A DNA stretch of 64,000 nt from NCBI GenBank assembly GCA_015069695.1, contig JADCRZ010000006.1:1-64000 (forward strand). Reading direction: 5' to 3'. A program made the position numbers and the translations under genes. Source of the DNA: Williamsia sp. (GTDB lineage Bacteria; Bacteroidota; Bacteroidia; Chitinophagales; Chitinophagaceae). Position 1 is the first letter of the stretch; every line of letters starts with the position of its first letter. Shown here piece by piece: positions 34,415 to 43,391 of the stretch. The notes under the pieces are model-generated. The model was not told where the DNA came from. It saw only the letters and a list, made by a program, of their open reading frames with translations, and searched no databases.

Positions 34415-37400
34415 TCAGGCCACGCTGAAATCCTCCCCAATCCGCATATATCCGATCCCCTGGATATCTTTCTCCTCATAGCCCACTTTAAAATCCAGCT
34501 CGATCCTCATGTACCCGATTCCTGTGTAAACCTCCTTCGAACGTTCTTCCCTGATAGAATCTATCTGGTGGCTGGTTGCAGACACCAGCACTTCATTGGC
34601 GTTTCTCGCCTGTACGAAATTTTCATTGTTGATGGGGCTTACCATCTCTTGCTGGCCGCCCTCATCCAGCCGGAAAAGTTTGATCGCTGCCACATAATCC
34701 ACATACGGCCTTTCTGCCGCAAAATTCACGATCATGTCGGCGTCTATCCTGCCGTTCAGGAAAATGTCGGCCCCTTCGTCGTAAGCCCAGGGAGCCAGGT
34801 ACCGGATCAACTCCTCCTGCAGCTTGGCCAAAAAGAAATTTTCATTGTACCCCTCTTTGATCTTGACGGCAAAGCGTGTTTTCACCTGAACATACGATGC
34901 GTTCTTGACCGTAACCGCCGCCCATGCAGGAACGCGCTGCTCAATAAACCTTTTTATACTGTTGATGCCGTCGACAGGCAATTTGGGTTCAAAGGGGTTA
35001 AAAGGAAACTTGCCCCTGATGTTCGGGATCACGATAATGTCTACACCGCCGGGCGTACCGGCAGGCACGCATTTAACCTTATAAATATCAGGGAACTGTT
35101 CCAGTATCAGGTGTTCATAATCCCAGATGGTAAGTGCCCGGCCCTTGTGGCGCAGCCGTTCGCTTACACGCGTGTAGAACTGGGCTTCGGTCTCTGCCGG
35201 CTTGCCTTTGGAAGATGAAAACGGCTGCGTGATCTTTTTTACCTCGGATATCTTTACGACCGGTTCTTTGATACTTTCCGGAGGCAGCAGGTAAAGAAAA
35301 TGATCGGCTGCATTGTCCTGGTCAGTAAAAACAGCACTGATCCCCTGCGCGAACACATCCACTGTATCCGGTATGGCATCTGCGTTGCCGGTCACGCTGG
35401 CGCGCAGCCAGTAAAGATCTTCCTGGAACAGCGTATCACCGGAGGTGGCATCCTGCGGAACGGCCAGTTCGATGATCCCTGTGTTTAACAAGCCGTTGGT
35501 TGTATCCGAAACAATGTGCGTTTGTACCAGCTCTTTCCATTCGTTGTTGCTCAGATAATGCCAGTTCACCTTTGGAGGAGCAAGATCAGGATTGGCGCTT
35601 CCATCCGCCATTTTAAAAAGAAGGGAAAGATTTTGCGGTACAGGCAAGTCATTGATACCCAGATAAAGCTCCCCTGCATTTCCAAAATAAGGCAGCAGAT
35701 ACACCGGGCTGTTGGGGGGATTTGCAATGTCCAGCTTCTTATAGCCAAAAGCAGTGATATGGTATAGGCTGTTGCCCGGGCCGGTAGCGCCACTGCCAAT
35801 ATCTATCCGGGAAGAAGCCGTATAATCGACGGTAAACGAGGCGAGTTTAGGGGTATAGGGCGGATCAAGCAGCGGTATATCCTTTAAACCTAGGCCGCCT
35901 GGCGTTTTCGCCTTCGAATCTTTGTCAACAGGGGTTTCCCCCTTTAAATCTTTGTCGACAGGCGTTTTCGCCTTCAAATCTTTGTCAACAGGCGTTTCCT
36001 CCTTTGAATCTTTGGCGACAGGCGTTTCCGCCTTTATCAACATCTGCTTGGTTAGCAGAACAGGATAAAGGGCATGTTGAAAATCATGGGGCTTTAACTC
36101 AAGCCTGAAATACCGTTTCCAGTTGATGGCTTCTTCATCCGGATCTTCGGCAGCGCGCTCATATAAAGAAGATACACGTGCATTCCCGGGCGCATCAAAG
36201 TACACCACCTGGTTGTGATCATCCGCAGAAAACGGTTTTATTTCAACTTCTTTTATGCCTCTCCTTATCTCCGTCAGGCTCCCCTGTTCAACCAGGGCCA
36301 GGGTAGCTGTAAACGCCTCATTGTCGGGCATCTCAGCCTTTGCATCAGGGTCGCCGGTCCTGATCTTGTCGTAGTTGGCATAGTACAGGTTGAAATTACC
36401 CGGTGCGTTCATCCACCCGAAGTGCAGCTGGATCTTATCAAGTTGCTTGCTGCTCAGTTCCCGGTGTGCAAAGTAAAAATGGCTGCCTGCTTCCGGCCTG
36501 TAGCCAAACGGCTCGAACGGCTTTTTGTAATTGATGACCGTATCATCATTCTGCAGCACCAGTGCCTTTATGTTTGAAGCTGCCACCTCTATTGTTGCCT
36601 TTTGCAGCTGCAGGTCTTTTACAAGGGAATAGCCGTAGGCCGCCTGGCTTTCTCCGGGAGAGTACATCAGCAGGATCTTCAGCACCGGATAGCGCTGGCC
36701 GGCTGAAAACCGATCGGCATCAGCCGGTGCTACGATTGCGGGATCGGTTTCGGCGAGTTGGAAAGACAGTTGTACGGCATTCAGGTGCACATAGGCAGAA
36801 GGATATTTTTTTGCCGGAATACCGGCAGCTCCGATGATTATTTTCTTACCCTCTTCTTCCCTGGGCAAATGCACCTTTCCCTTGGGTATAACCTTTACAC
36901 GTTGCGCAGATGTAAACTCGCTGATCAGGTACAGGCTCTTGTCGCTCAGGAGCACGAGATAATTTCCTACGTCCGAAGCTGAAAAAATCGCTTTCATTGT
37001 TGTTTCTACAACAACAGGTTCGCCCTTGGTATCAACACCGGGCAGGCGGTTCAGCACAACAGTATAATCTTCTCCGCTGCCGCCTGCAATGTAGCTGCCG
37101 GGATTCAGGGTTGATCCTGCTTTTAGCTCTATCCATCCTTTGCTGCTGCTCAGAAAAAAAGAGAACGGCTGAAAGGGGGCGGGCAGTGCAGACAGGGGAT
37201 TGTCTTCCCTGAACGAGAGTGTCAGCGTGATCGTCCGTTCACCTTCCTGCAGCAGCAGCACCGGAGACGCAATGGCAAACCCGATCTCTACCGGCTGATC
37301 ATCTCCCGTATCTGTTGCACCGGGTTTGCTGAAGGTGTTAAACTGGTGATGCTCACCCCGGGCAGCGGCCTTTTTCCTGGCATCCCTTGTTGCAACCGGA

Positions 37401-38731
37401 TTTTCCCAGCTTTCCAGCAGGGGTTCCGGAACCTGGCCGCCCCTTTTTTTCAGCTGTGCATCTTCGATATCTGCATACACAATGATCCACTTCGAACTAT
37501 CGGCAGCCAGGTTATCACGGGTTTGAACAGCGTTCCTGAAACCGGCTTCCGTAAGGAACAATCCATTCTTTATATAATTTCTTGCTGCGCTCTGTGTAGC
37601 GGCATCGCCATGCAGGAGGTCCTGGTTCAATGCTGTTATATCAACTGTATTACCGTTGTAAAGCGGCAATGGACCGCCGGGCACAGGTTCACCAAAAGCA
37701 AAATTGAACATATTCAGAAAACCGGTTGCAGCATCCTGTTCCTTTTCCCGGATTTGTTTCAGCAGCTTTCTCCTGTAAGCCCGCTGGAGCAGGTCAATAA
37801 TTTCCTCCCACTGTACAGCAGTACCGCTTTTAAAGATCCGGACAATGCTTTTGAACTCTTCTTTTAAAAGCATCAGCAGGCCGCTTATATATGCCAGCGC
37901 ATGGGTACTGTCCGTATCGTTGTCAATGTCCCGGTAAAGCAGGCCGGTAAGCATGGCCGTATCTGCTTCTGTGGACAGCTCTTTGTAGGGAGGCAGCTTG
38001 TAACCCTTATCCGGGTCGCCGACAGCCAGCTGCCATATCTCCAGCAGCCCTCCATCTGCCATCCGGCTGTTCTCGCGGACCTGCTGAAGCGTACGCGTGT
38101 TTTTGCCCGTATACAAGGCGTTGATAAGTTGAACAGTTGCCCGGTTAACAACGGCATCTTTTTCTGTTTTGTAGACAAGGTCCTTTCCCAGGCTGTCTTT
38201 TCCTGCATACAGCCCGGTCCCTTTCTGAAAAAAGAAGCCCTGTACATCATCGGCCAGCTCTACCACTACATTCACCACATCCGGCACAGGTTTCTTTTTG
38301 GTGAGCCCGAGCAGGTCCTTGTAATAAAAGTCAAGATGCCGTTTGGTAAATCCGTTTACCTGGCTTTTGACGTATCCGAGCAGTTGCAGAAAGCTGACGA
38401 ACAGCGCCAGATGCGGCCTCGACAGATCCCGCATCTTTTCAGGGTCGTTCGCAAAGTAGCCGGGGTTATCCATGTAACGGATAAGGTCAGCAATAAAACT
38501 TTCGTTGCCGCGCGCCGTGCCATCACCCAGAAAGGTTTTCCAGGTACCAGCATCGGCATTGTCCAGGCCAAAAAACTTAAGCTGTGTTGCATACGCCTGT
38601 GCAAACCGGATCCAGTCGGCTATCCCCCGTTCATCCAGGGAAACAAAGCCGGGATCCAGCGCTTCCGGGGACCGTTGTGCCTGTCCGGTACCGTCCCTGT
38701 ATAGGGTTATATCTGATGATGAGCCTGTCAT
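34415..38731 (-). CDS. Large baseplate J/gp47-type wedge protein (Afp11-like)
   Basis: A 1438-aa protein. The C-terminal third carries the J-type signature: FYTRVSERLRHKGRALTIWD YEHLILEQFPDIYKVKC, then a GTPGGVDIIVIP strand and RFIEQRVPAWAAVTVKN. It is expected to form the wedge connecting spike hub, sheath and fibres. Compared with the T4-like core it is greatly extended at the N-terminus, and it has a 10-residue tandem repeat (ETPVDKDLK-like, DNA 35901-36041) acting as a charged linker in the middle. It follows the PAAR-like gene by 18 nt, as in Afp order. Confidence 0.8.
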   Translation of the reverse strand: MTGSSSDITLYRDGTGQAQRSPEALDPGFVSLDERGIADWIRFAQAYATQLKFFGLDNADAGTWKTFLGDGTARGNESFIADLIRYMDNPGYFANDPEKMRDLSRPHLALFVSFLQLLGYVKSQVNGFTKRHLDFYYKDLLGLTKKKPVPDVVNVVVELADDVQGFFFQKGTGLYAGKDSLGKDLVYKTEKDAVVNRATVQLINALYTGKNTRTLQQVRENSRMADGGLLEIWQLAVGDPDKGYKLPPYKELSTEADTAMLTGLLYRDIDNDTDSTHALAYISGLLMLLKEEFKSIVRIFKSGTAVQWEEIIDLLQRAYRRKLLKQIREKEQDAATGFLNMFNFAFGEPVPGGPLPLYNGNTVDITALNQDLLHGDAATQSAARNYIKNGLFLTEAGFRNAVQTRDNLAADSSKWIIVYADIEDAQLKKRGGQVPEPLLESWENPVATRDARKKAAARGEHHQFNTFSKPGATDTGDDQPVEIGFAIASPVLLLQEGERTITLTLSFREDNPLSALPAPFQPFSFFLSSSKGWIELKAGSTLNPGSYIAGGSGEDYTVVLNRLPGVDTKGEPVVVETTMKAIFSASDVGNYLVLLSDKSLYLISEFTSAQRVKVIPKGKVHLPREEEGKKIIIGAAGIPAKKYPSAYVHLNAVQLSFQLAETDPAIVAPADADRFSAGQRYPVLKILLMYSPGESQAAYGYSLVKDLQLQKATIEVAASNIKALVLQNDDTVINYKKPFEPFGYRPEAGSHFYFAHRELSSKQLDKIQLHFGWMNAPGNFNLYYANYDKIRTGDPDAKAEMPDNEAFTATLALVEQGSLTEIRRGIKEVEIKPFSADDHNQVVYFDAPGNARVSSLYERAAEDPDEEAINWKRYFRLELKPHDFQHALYPVLLTKQMLIKAETPVAKDSKEETPVDKDLKAKTPVDKDLKGETPVDKDSKAKTPGGLGLKDIPLLDPPYTPKLASFTVDYTASSRIDIGSGATGPGNSLYHITAFGYKKLDIANPPNSPVYLLPYFGNAGELYLGINDLPVPQNLSLLFKMADGSANPDLAPPKVNWHYLSNNEWKELVQTHIVSDTTNGLLNTGIIELAVPQDATSGDTLFQEDLYWLRASVTGNADAIPDTVDVFAQGISAVFTDQDNAADHFLYLLPPESIKEPVVKISEVKKITQPFSSSKGKPAETEAQFYTRVSERLRHKGRALTIWDYEHLILEQFPDIYKVKCVPAGTPGGVDIIVIPNIRGKFPFNPFEPKLPVDGINSIKRFIEQRVPAWAAVTVKNASYVQVKTRFAVKIKEGYNENFFLAKLQEELIRYLAPWAYDEGADIFLNGRIDADMIVNFAAERPYVDYVAAIKLFRLDEGGQQEMVSPINNENFVQARNANEVLVSATSHQIDSIREERSKEVYTGIGYMRIELDFKVGYEEKDIQGIGYMRIGEDFSVA
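35901..36041 (-). repeat. In-frame 30-bp tandem repeat in the baseplate gene
   Basis: Four full 30-bp units start at 35901, 35931, 35961 and 35991, with a partial fifth at 36021. Each encodes about ten residues of the form K-x-E/K-T-P-V-D-K-D-L/S. Units differ at several positions, alternating in Lys/Glu at the second position. Copy number would be expected to vary between strains by slippage without shifting the frame. Confidence 0.9.
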
Positions 38732-38749
38732 TCTTCTCTTCGCTAATTA

Positions 38750-39178
38750 TCAGCTTGCTGTGAATTTCAGATTGGTGGTGATAAAGTTCCCGGAACCGGA
38801 ATACATCGGGGTGGCATCGGGAACAGGCCCGGCTGGAGTGGGCTGCTGCGCCGGCGTCTGCACCTCAAACTTGGCGGTGAACAGGCTTCCTTTCAGGATG
38901 ATCGCCTTGTTGCCGCTTTTTGCCTTCTTCGAAGTCTGGTTACCGCCCAGCGCATTTATCTTTAACGTTCCTACACCTGGTATGGAGTACTGTGGGGTCA
39001 TGTACCCACATCCGGGCACCGACAGCTTGCTTTCATCGCCCTGCAAACAAATCTTCTTGCCTGCAAGCGTGGTTTGCCCGGATGCCTGCATCACACCCGG
39101 CTGCACCACTACGATGGCGGCCCCGAATGCAGGCATAAACACAGCCTGGTCTCCTTCCACAATTATATAATCGCTCAT
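38750..39178 (-). CDS. PAAR-like spike tip protein (Afp10-like)
   Basis: A 142-aa protein starting at ATG 39178 (MSDYIIVEGDQAVFMPAFG); the longer frame from 39448 overlaps the gp25 gene and is not credible. It is beta-rich with the PAAR-type layout: Cys in KKICLQGDESK, GCGYMTPQYSIPGVGTLKI, and KAIILKGSLFTAKFEV. PAAR-like proteins cap the VgrG spike and may carry a metal or cargo. Position after gp25 and before the J-type protein equals afp9-afp10-afp11. Confidence 0.75.
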   Translation of the reverse strand: MSDYIIVEGDQAVFMPAFGAAIVVVQPGVMQASGQTTLAGKKICLQGDESKLSVPGCGYMTPQYSIPGVGTLKINALGGNQTSKKAKSGNKAIILKGSLFTAKFEVQTPAQQPTPAGPVPDATPMYSGSGNFITTNLKFTAS

Positions 39179-39198
39179 GTAGTCATCATTGATAAAGG

Positions 39199-39615
39199 TT
39201 AAGCCACCGGCACCGAAGCTTCGTTGATGTAAAACGGAAACACCAGGTTGTAGCGGTTGTTGGTTGCACGGACCGTGTAGTAAACAGCGATCAGCAAAAG
39301 GCCTGCCTCGCTTGGATGCTGGTCTACTTCCACGCTGTCTGTTTGCACCCTGGGTTCGTTGTTCAGGATCGCATTGCTTACCATACTTTTCAAGCCGTTG
39401 ACGAGCTCCTGGTCTATTTCCGCAAACTGGTACCGGCGCAGGTCGCACCCGTAAGATGAGAACATGGTCCTTTCATCTATCGAGGTCGACAGCAGGATAG
39501 ACAGGCTTTGCTGGATGTCTTCCTCGGCTGCTACCATCGCCACTTCTGCTCCTCCCCTGGAAAACCAGGGAGGAAAATTCCAGCCCTTTCCCAGGAATGC
39601 TTCGTTGTCGCTCAT
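39199..39615 (-). CDS. GPW/gp25 baseplate wedge protein (Afp9-like)
   Basis: A 138-aa protein with the gp25 pattern: LGKGWNFPPWF at the start, then MVAAEEDIQQSLSILLSTSI DERTMFSSYG, where the EDI..SL.ILLST..ER core is diagnostic. gp25 is a lysozyme-fold but non-enzymatic wedge component that starts sheath assembly. Length is normal. It lies between the small 71-aa protein and the PAAR-like gene. Confidence 0.9.
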   Translation of the reverse strand: MSDNEAFLGKGWNFPPWFSRGGAEVAMVAAEEDIQQSLSILLSTSIDERTMFSSYGCDLRRYQFAEIDQELVNGLKSMVSNAILNNEPRVQTDSVEVDQHPSEAGLLLIAVYYTVRATNNRYNLVFPFYINEASVPVA

Positions 39616-39653
39616 ATGTTTTGTTTTATGCAGATCATGATACCGGCCGCAGA

Positions 39654-39869
39654 TCAGCTTGCATGCATTTCTTCTTTGACCTTTACAGCTCCATTGTTTT
39701 CATGGTTCCCACTGTTACCATTAAGCGCAGCTAAAACTTCCAGCTGTTCGTTTGCCTGGAACCGCATATGCTCGATCATTTCATACACGCGTATGTAGGG
39801 CATGTTACCCAATGATTCCAGTATGGTGTTCAGCTCCTTGACCGTTAATCGTATGGTTACTTCTTTCAT
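39654..39869 (-). CDS. Small eCIS protein of unknown function
   Basis: A 71-aa protein, mostly helical (KELNTILESLGNMPYIRVYEM IEHM), with an Asn/Gly/Glu-rich tail. It lies in the tight run between the VgrG-like gene (20 nt upstream) and gp25 (38 nt downstream), both on the same strand. This spacing and a normal start (MKEVTIRLTVKEL) support it as a real gene. It could be a chaperone or hub component. I do not recognise the family. Confidence 0.65.
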   Translation of the reverse strand: MKEVTIRLTVKELNTILESLGNMPYIRVYEMIEHMRFQANEQLEVLAALNGNSGNHENNGAVKVKEEMHAS

Positions 39870-39889
39870 AGCATTGTTTTCAAAAATGT

Positions 39890-41545
39890 TTATGTGATGT
39901 CTGTTTTCGTTCCCTTGATCTTTACATTCTTGGAGGCTTCCATTTTTATATCGCCCGCTGCCTTGATAACGATGTCTTTGCCGCTGTCAAGCAGGATGCC
40001 GTCGGCGCTTAGCTTGACGGTGTTGTTGTTGGCATCTTTGATCTCGATAAACTTGTCCTTGTCGTTGATGGTAATAATGTTCTTGTCTGATGTAGACACG
40101 CTGAGGAGTTTGTTCTCATCATCCAGTAAAATCCTGATACCCTGTTTGGTCACAATCCCTTTCTGCGGATTTTTGTCGGCAGGTTTCAGGGGAGAAGGAT
40201 TGGCAGAGCTGTTGACAGATCCCAGGATAACGGGATGCCGCGGATCGTCGTTTAAAAATCCCAGGATCACTTCATCGCCGGGCTCAGGCCAGAAGAATAC
40301 ACCGCTTTCCTTGCCTGCGTATATGGATGCAAGCCTGGCCCATACAAGCCCGTTTTTTTCATCAATCGCGGGCACCTTTACCTTGACCCTGCTTTCTTTA
40401 TCCGGATCGGCTTCATACTTGTCTACAATGCCTATTTGCAGTCCGTTTACACCGGGCAGCAAACCGGCGGCTTTTGCATCGGTGATATTTGCCTGCGAAG
40501 AAAAAGGATCGGGTGAAAGGCCGAACTGCAGGTCGCAGAACCAGCCGCCGGTGTCAACCTGGTGGTGAACGCCTGTAAGGATTGTTTTTCCCGAGAATCT
40601 TTTGCCCACCCCTTTGATCTCGATAACATCTCCCACGTTGTAGGCGGCGGAGCCATTTACCCGGAAGCGGCCTTTGAGCATGGAAAGCCTGGTCTTGGTC
40701 ATCCTGGCATCTGCCCATGCCTGCGCTTCCCCATCATCTGTGGCAATGGCGGAAACCAGCAGATCCCCTTTTTTATTGACTACTTTCGACAATTTATCTG
40801 CATCAAAATTGCCCTGTACAATTTTGAATGCTTTGGCTTCTTTGGGAGCAATCAGCTGTTGCTTTTTCTGATCCCATACCTGGCTTTTTACAGCAGCGTA
40901 TTGGTTGCGCGCGTCTGCCTCGAAATCAAAATCGTAGATCTCGTCTATTCCCAGTTCAAAGGAATGGGCTGCGCTGCCGCTGACTGAAGGCTTTGCGGCA
41001 GAGATGGTTCCATTTTTAACTGAAACCAGGAGGCCGTTTGTTTCTGCCCTGCTGAGCATAAAGTCCCAGTCGGAGCTGTAATACTGAATTAATTTTTTGT
41101 GCTGGACAGCAGTCGCTTCTACGGTACCGGTTTTTGCGCCGCTGCCGGATATGAGCTTTGAGATGACCTCACTGTCTTTGACATTTTCAAACAAGCTGCT
41201 TTTCCGGCTGCCCGTCATGTTCACAGCAGCATCGCTCAGCTCGGCAATAAAAACAAATCCGTCTCCCTTGAGTTGCAGGGAATGCTTGAGTACAACGCCT
41301 TTGAAAACTGTTTTTTCGGAAGAAGCATCGCCTTCGTACCGGAGTGCGATTTCAATTTCCCTGCCCGGCTCAAACAAATCGCTTTCACTCACCGGGAAAT
41401 GCTGGTTTGCAACATCCCCGTCAACATACCCGATCTCGCCGGAAGGTATCCTGTTGTATTCCACCCGGAGGTCGATATACAGCAGTTCCAGTTCAGGGCT
41501 TACCACTTTGCCATTGCTTTTTATTGTTGCCGTCACTACGCTCAT
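39890..41545 (-). CDS. VgrG-like spike protein (Afp8-like)
   Basis: A 551-aa protein combining a gp27-like hub (VSPELELLYIDLRVEYNRIP, SESDLFEPGREIEIALRYEG) with a gp5-like OB fold and beta-prism (LQIGIVDKYEADPDKESRVK, FWPEPGDEVILGFLNDDPRHPVILG) and a C-terminal beta-helix of repeated short strands (NIITINDKDKFIEIKDANNN, TVKLSADGILLDSGKDIVIK). It forms the central spike that punctures the target. It follows the LysM gene by 3 nt. The gpV-like 'DDPRHPVILGS' is strongly typical. Confidence 0.9.
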   Translation of the reverse strand: MSVVTATIKSNGKVVSPELELLYIDLRVEYNRIPSGEIGYVDGDVANQHFPVSESDLFEPGREIEIALRYEGDASSEKTVFKGVVLKHSLQLKGDGFVFIAELSDAAVNMTGSRKSSLFENVKDSEVISKLISGSGAKTGTVEATAVQHKKLIQYYSSDWDFMLSRAETNGLLVSVKNGTISAAKPSVSGSAAHSFELGIDEIYDFDFEADARNQYAAVKSQVWDQKKQQLIAPKEAKAFKIVQGNFDADKLSKVVNKKGDLLVSAIATDDGEAQAWADARMTKTRLSMLKGRFRVNGSAAYNVGDVIEIKGVGKRFSGKTILTGVHHQVDTGGWFCDLQFGLSPDPFSSQANITDAKAAGLLPGVNGLQIGIVDKYEADPDKESRVKVKVPAIDEKNGLVWARLASIYAGKESGVFFWPEPGDEVILGFLNDDPRHPVILGSVNSSANPSPLKPADKNPQKGIVTKQGIRILLDDENKLLSVSTSDKNIITINDKDKFIEIKDANNNTVKLSADGILLDSGKDIVIKAAGDIKMEASKNVKIKGTKTDIT

Positions 41546-41548
41546 TCG

Positions 41549-42247
41549 CTATTTTTGAAGGGGAGGAAAAAACAGTTCCTGTCCGGGCACCAGGTTCCTG
41601 AAATCGTCCAGCCTGTTCACCCTGGCTACCTGCAGGTAATATGATCCGGAGCCGTAAATTTCTTCGCACATCAGCGGCAGCGTGTCGTATGCTTTTACAA
41701 TCCTTTTGTGCGTCAGGTCAGGAGATGACATGTTTGCTTTCTTCATCCTTTGAGAGGTTTCGATGTCTTCCACAAAGCTAACATCCAGCTCTGCCCGCAG
41801 CGGTTTGCCACTCTCATCAAACAGGGTATAGGCAATCTGAACGCTCTCCAGCCTGCATTCAAAATCAAGTTTACTCCACGACAGCTTCAGCACATTGGGC
41901 TCATGTTTTTCCCCGTTCATCCAGGTGGTCATCTTCAGAAAATGCTGCACCTCTTTGTAAACATCCTTTTTTTTGTTTGCGGAGATCGTGGGGTCATACT
42001 CCGATACACCCGTACCATCCAGGATCAGTTTAAAGGACATGGAAGCGTTTTCACTTCTGGAAAACTTGGCTTCGGTACCTCCTGTGCCCACCGCCGCCAG
42101 TTCCCGGCTGTAAGTATTCTGGTACCCAACTGTATAAGACTCCGGATTGAACATCGCCTCGAAACTGCCTTGGAGGGACGACCTTTTTTTCGGATCATAT
42201 GCCTTGATCTTCAGCTTCTCCAGTTTGCAGAGCTCCCATGTTTCCAT
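41549..42247 (-). CDS. LysM-domain tube/baseplate protein (Afp7-like)
   Basis: A 232-aa protein. The N-terminal part (LEKLKIKAYDPKKR, FEAMFNPESYTVGYQNTYSR) is the pattern of the CIS tube-associated protein gp53/Afp7. The C-terminal part is a LysM module (IVKAYDTLPLMCEEIYGSGS, RLDDFRNLVPGQELFFPP). In Afp-like particles it joins the inner tube to the spike hub. It starts one base after the DUF5908 stop codon. Confidence 0.88.
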   Translation of the reverse strand: METWELCKLEKLKIKAYDPKKRSSLQGSFEAMFNPESYTVGYQNTYSRELAAVGTGGTEAKFSRSENASMSFKLILDGTGVSEYDPTISANKKKDVYKEVQHFLKMTTWMNGEKHEPNVLKLSWSKLDFECRLESVQIAYTLFDESGKPLRAELDVSFVEDIETSQRMKKANMSSPDLTHKRIVKAYDTLPLMCEEIYGSGSYYLQVARVNRLDDFRNLVPGQELFFPPLQK

Positions 42248-42248
42248 A

Positions 42249-42419
42249 TTACCTGTTTTTATTTTTCCGGATAATTTTAAGTACCTGGTTTACGCATTCC
42301 TGTACAAGTTTGCTTTCCTGTATACCCGCAGATGGTCTTTGCCGGGAGGAAGAGGGTGTATGGTCCTTGTCGTTTACCACCAATGCCCTTATAACCAGTT
42401 CTCTTATTTCTACTGCCAT
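42249..42419 (-). CDS. DUF5908-type small eCIS protein (56 codons)
   Basis: A short gene that fills the gap between the third tube-type gene and the LysM gene. It starts one base after the tube-type stop (TAA-C-ATG) and its own stop is one base before the LysM start (TAA-T-ATG). The protein begins MAVEIRELVIRALVVNDKD and ends in a basic helix (QVLKIIRKNKNR). The opening matches the DUF5908 family that stands at this position (Afp6-like) in other injection clusters. It probably acts in tube-baseplate assembly. It is too short for a 60-aa cutoff and so easily missed. Confidence 0.8.
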   Translation of the reverse strand: MAVEIRELVIRALVVNDKDHTPSSSRQRPSAGIQESKLVQECVNQVLKIIRKNKNR

Positions 42420-42420
42420 G

Positions 42421-42903
42421 TTACGGTTTTATGAGTTGAAATCTTGTATAAGCGAGTTCCATTGTTTCTACCAATACCGTGTTGGCCTGTGCATCAAAAT
42501 CAGCGATGGCCCATTTAACGGGATATGCATTTATAAAAAGCCACCCGGCCAATGGATGGCCGAACTCACCCAAAAGCGTGACCATTACATGCGAGGGCGC
42601 AAACTGGAACAATGAAAATGTTGTGTCGAGCTCACTGTTCAGCGGTGATGCAAGCAGCAACCCTCTTTCAAGCACCAGGTTGTTGTAGTTTATCTTTTTG
42701 GGCAGCCGGTGGGAGAAGAGATTCCGCCCCCCTTCATTGATGGTGTCCATCGTAACCTCGGCACTCAGCCCCGACACTTTCTGGAACCGGATGTCAATGG
42801 GATTGGGAACAGGTCCGGCAGGAAAAAAGAACACACCAAACCGGTGGCTCAAAGGGGGATCGGGACTTATTGCATCCGATACAATCACTTCCGGAAAACT
42901 CAT
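42421..42903 (-). CDS. Tube-type protein (T4 gp19/Afp5-like)
   Basis: A 160-aa member of the phage tail region/gp19 fold (RFGVFFFPAGPVPNPIDIRF QKVSGLSAEV, then LLASPLNS, VKWAIADFDAQANTVLVETM ELAYTRF). It differs from the two preceding tube proteins at the N-terminus and insertion pattern, as Afp5 differs from Afp1. It most likely starts tube polymerisation on the spike hub. Confidence 0.82.
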   Translation of the reverse strand: MSFPEVIVSDAISPDPPLSHRFGVFFFPAGPVPNPIDIRFQKVSGLSAEVTMDTINEGGRNLFSHRLPKKINYNNLVLERGLLLASPLNSELDTTFSLFQFAPSHVMVTLLGEFGHPLAGWLFINAYPVKWAIADFDAQANTVLVETMELAYTRFQLIKP

Positions 42904-42912
42904 AGCGCTGGA

Positions 42913-43353
42913 TTAAAAATATTCTACGGTCAGGTTTTGTGCGATCAGTTCAAGGCTTTCAAAAGCCAGTTCATTGTTGGCCGCATTAAAAGAAGGTGCG
43001 TCCATTTTCAGCGGCATGGCCATGTGTACTTTCCAGCGCACCACAGCCTCTCCCTTTTCATCACAGAGGTCAATCATAATGTCTTTTTTCGATTTGTCTT
43101 CCAGCCAGTTGAACAGCACGCTTCTTTTTGCCACTACGCCTCTTTTCAGGGTAAGGGTAATATCATTCTGCTGGGCGCGGATGATATTGGGTCCGGCCAG
43201 GAAGCTCATTCCATGCTTGTAAACAATTTTTTCGTATCCCACCTGTAAGCCCGAAACTTCCGAGAAAGACAAGGTATCCCTGCCGACCGTTACTTTGTAA
43301 CTGTAAGCCGGCAAGGGATAAGAAGCAGCGATCGTATTTTTGGTTAGTGCCAT
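42913..43353 (-). CDS. Inner tube protein, second copy
   Basis: A 146-aa gp19-fold tube protein beginning MALTKNTIAASYPLPAYSYK V, nearly the same opening as the tube protein one gene upstream (MALTKDQIKADYPLPAYNYK). Shared motifs are FSEVSGL, LTLKRG.., DLCDE.G..VVRWKV and E..A.ESLELIA. It may be a minor ring type or a tube adaptor. It lies 9 nt upstream of the third tube-type gene. Confidence 0.88.
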   Translation of the reverse strand: MALTKNTIAASYPLPAYSYKVTVGRDTLSFSEVSGLQVGYEKIVYKHGMSFLAGPNIIRAQQNDITLTLKRGVVAKRSVLFNWLEDKSKKDIMIDLCDEKGEAVVRWKVHMAMPLKMDAPSFNAANNELAFESLELIAQNLTVEYF

Positions 43354-43391
43354 ACGCTTGTTGAAAAAACGCTGTAAAAAGATCTGTTTTG

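Noticed and set aside
38750-39448. Long 232-codon form of the PAAR-like gene
   Set aside because: The first 90 residues overlap the gp25 gene in another frame and are Arg/Pro-rich. The protein proper starts at ATG 39178.
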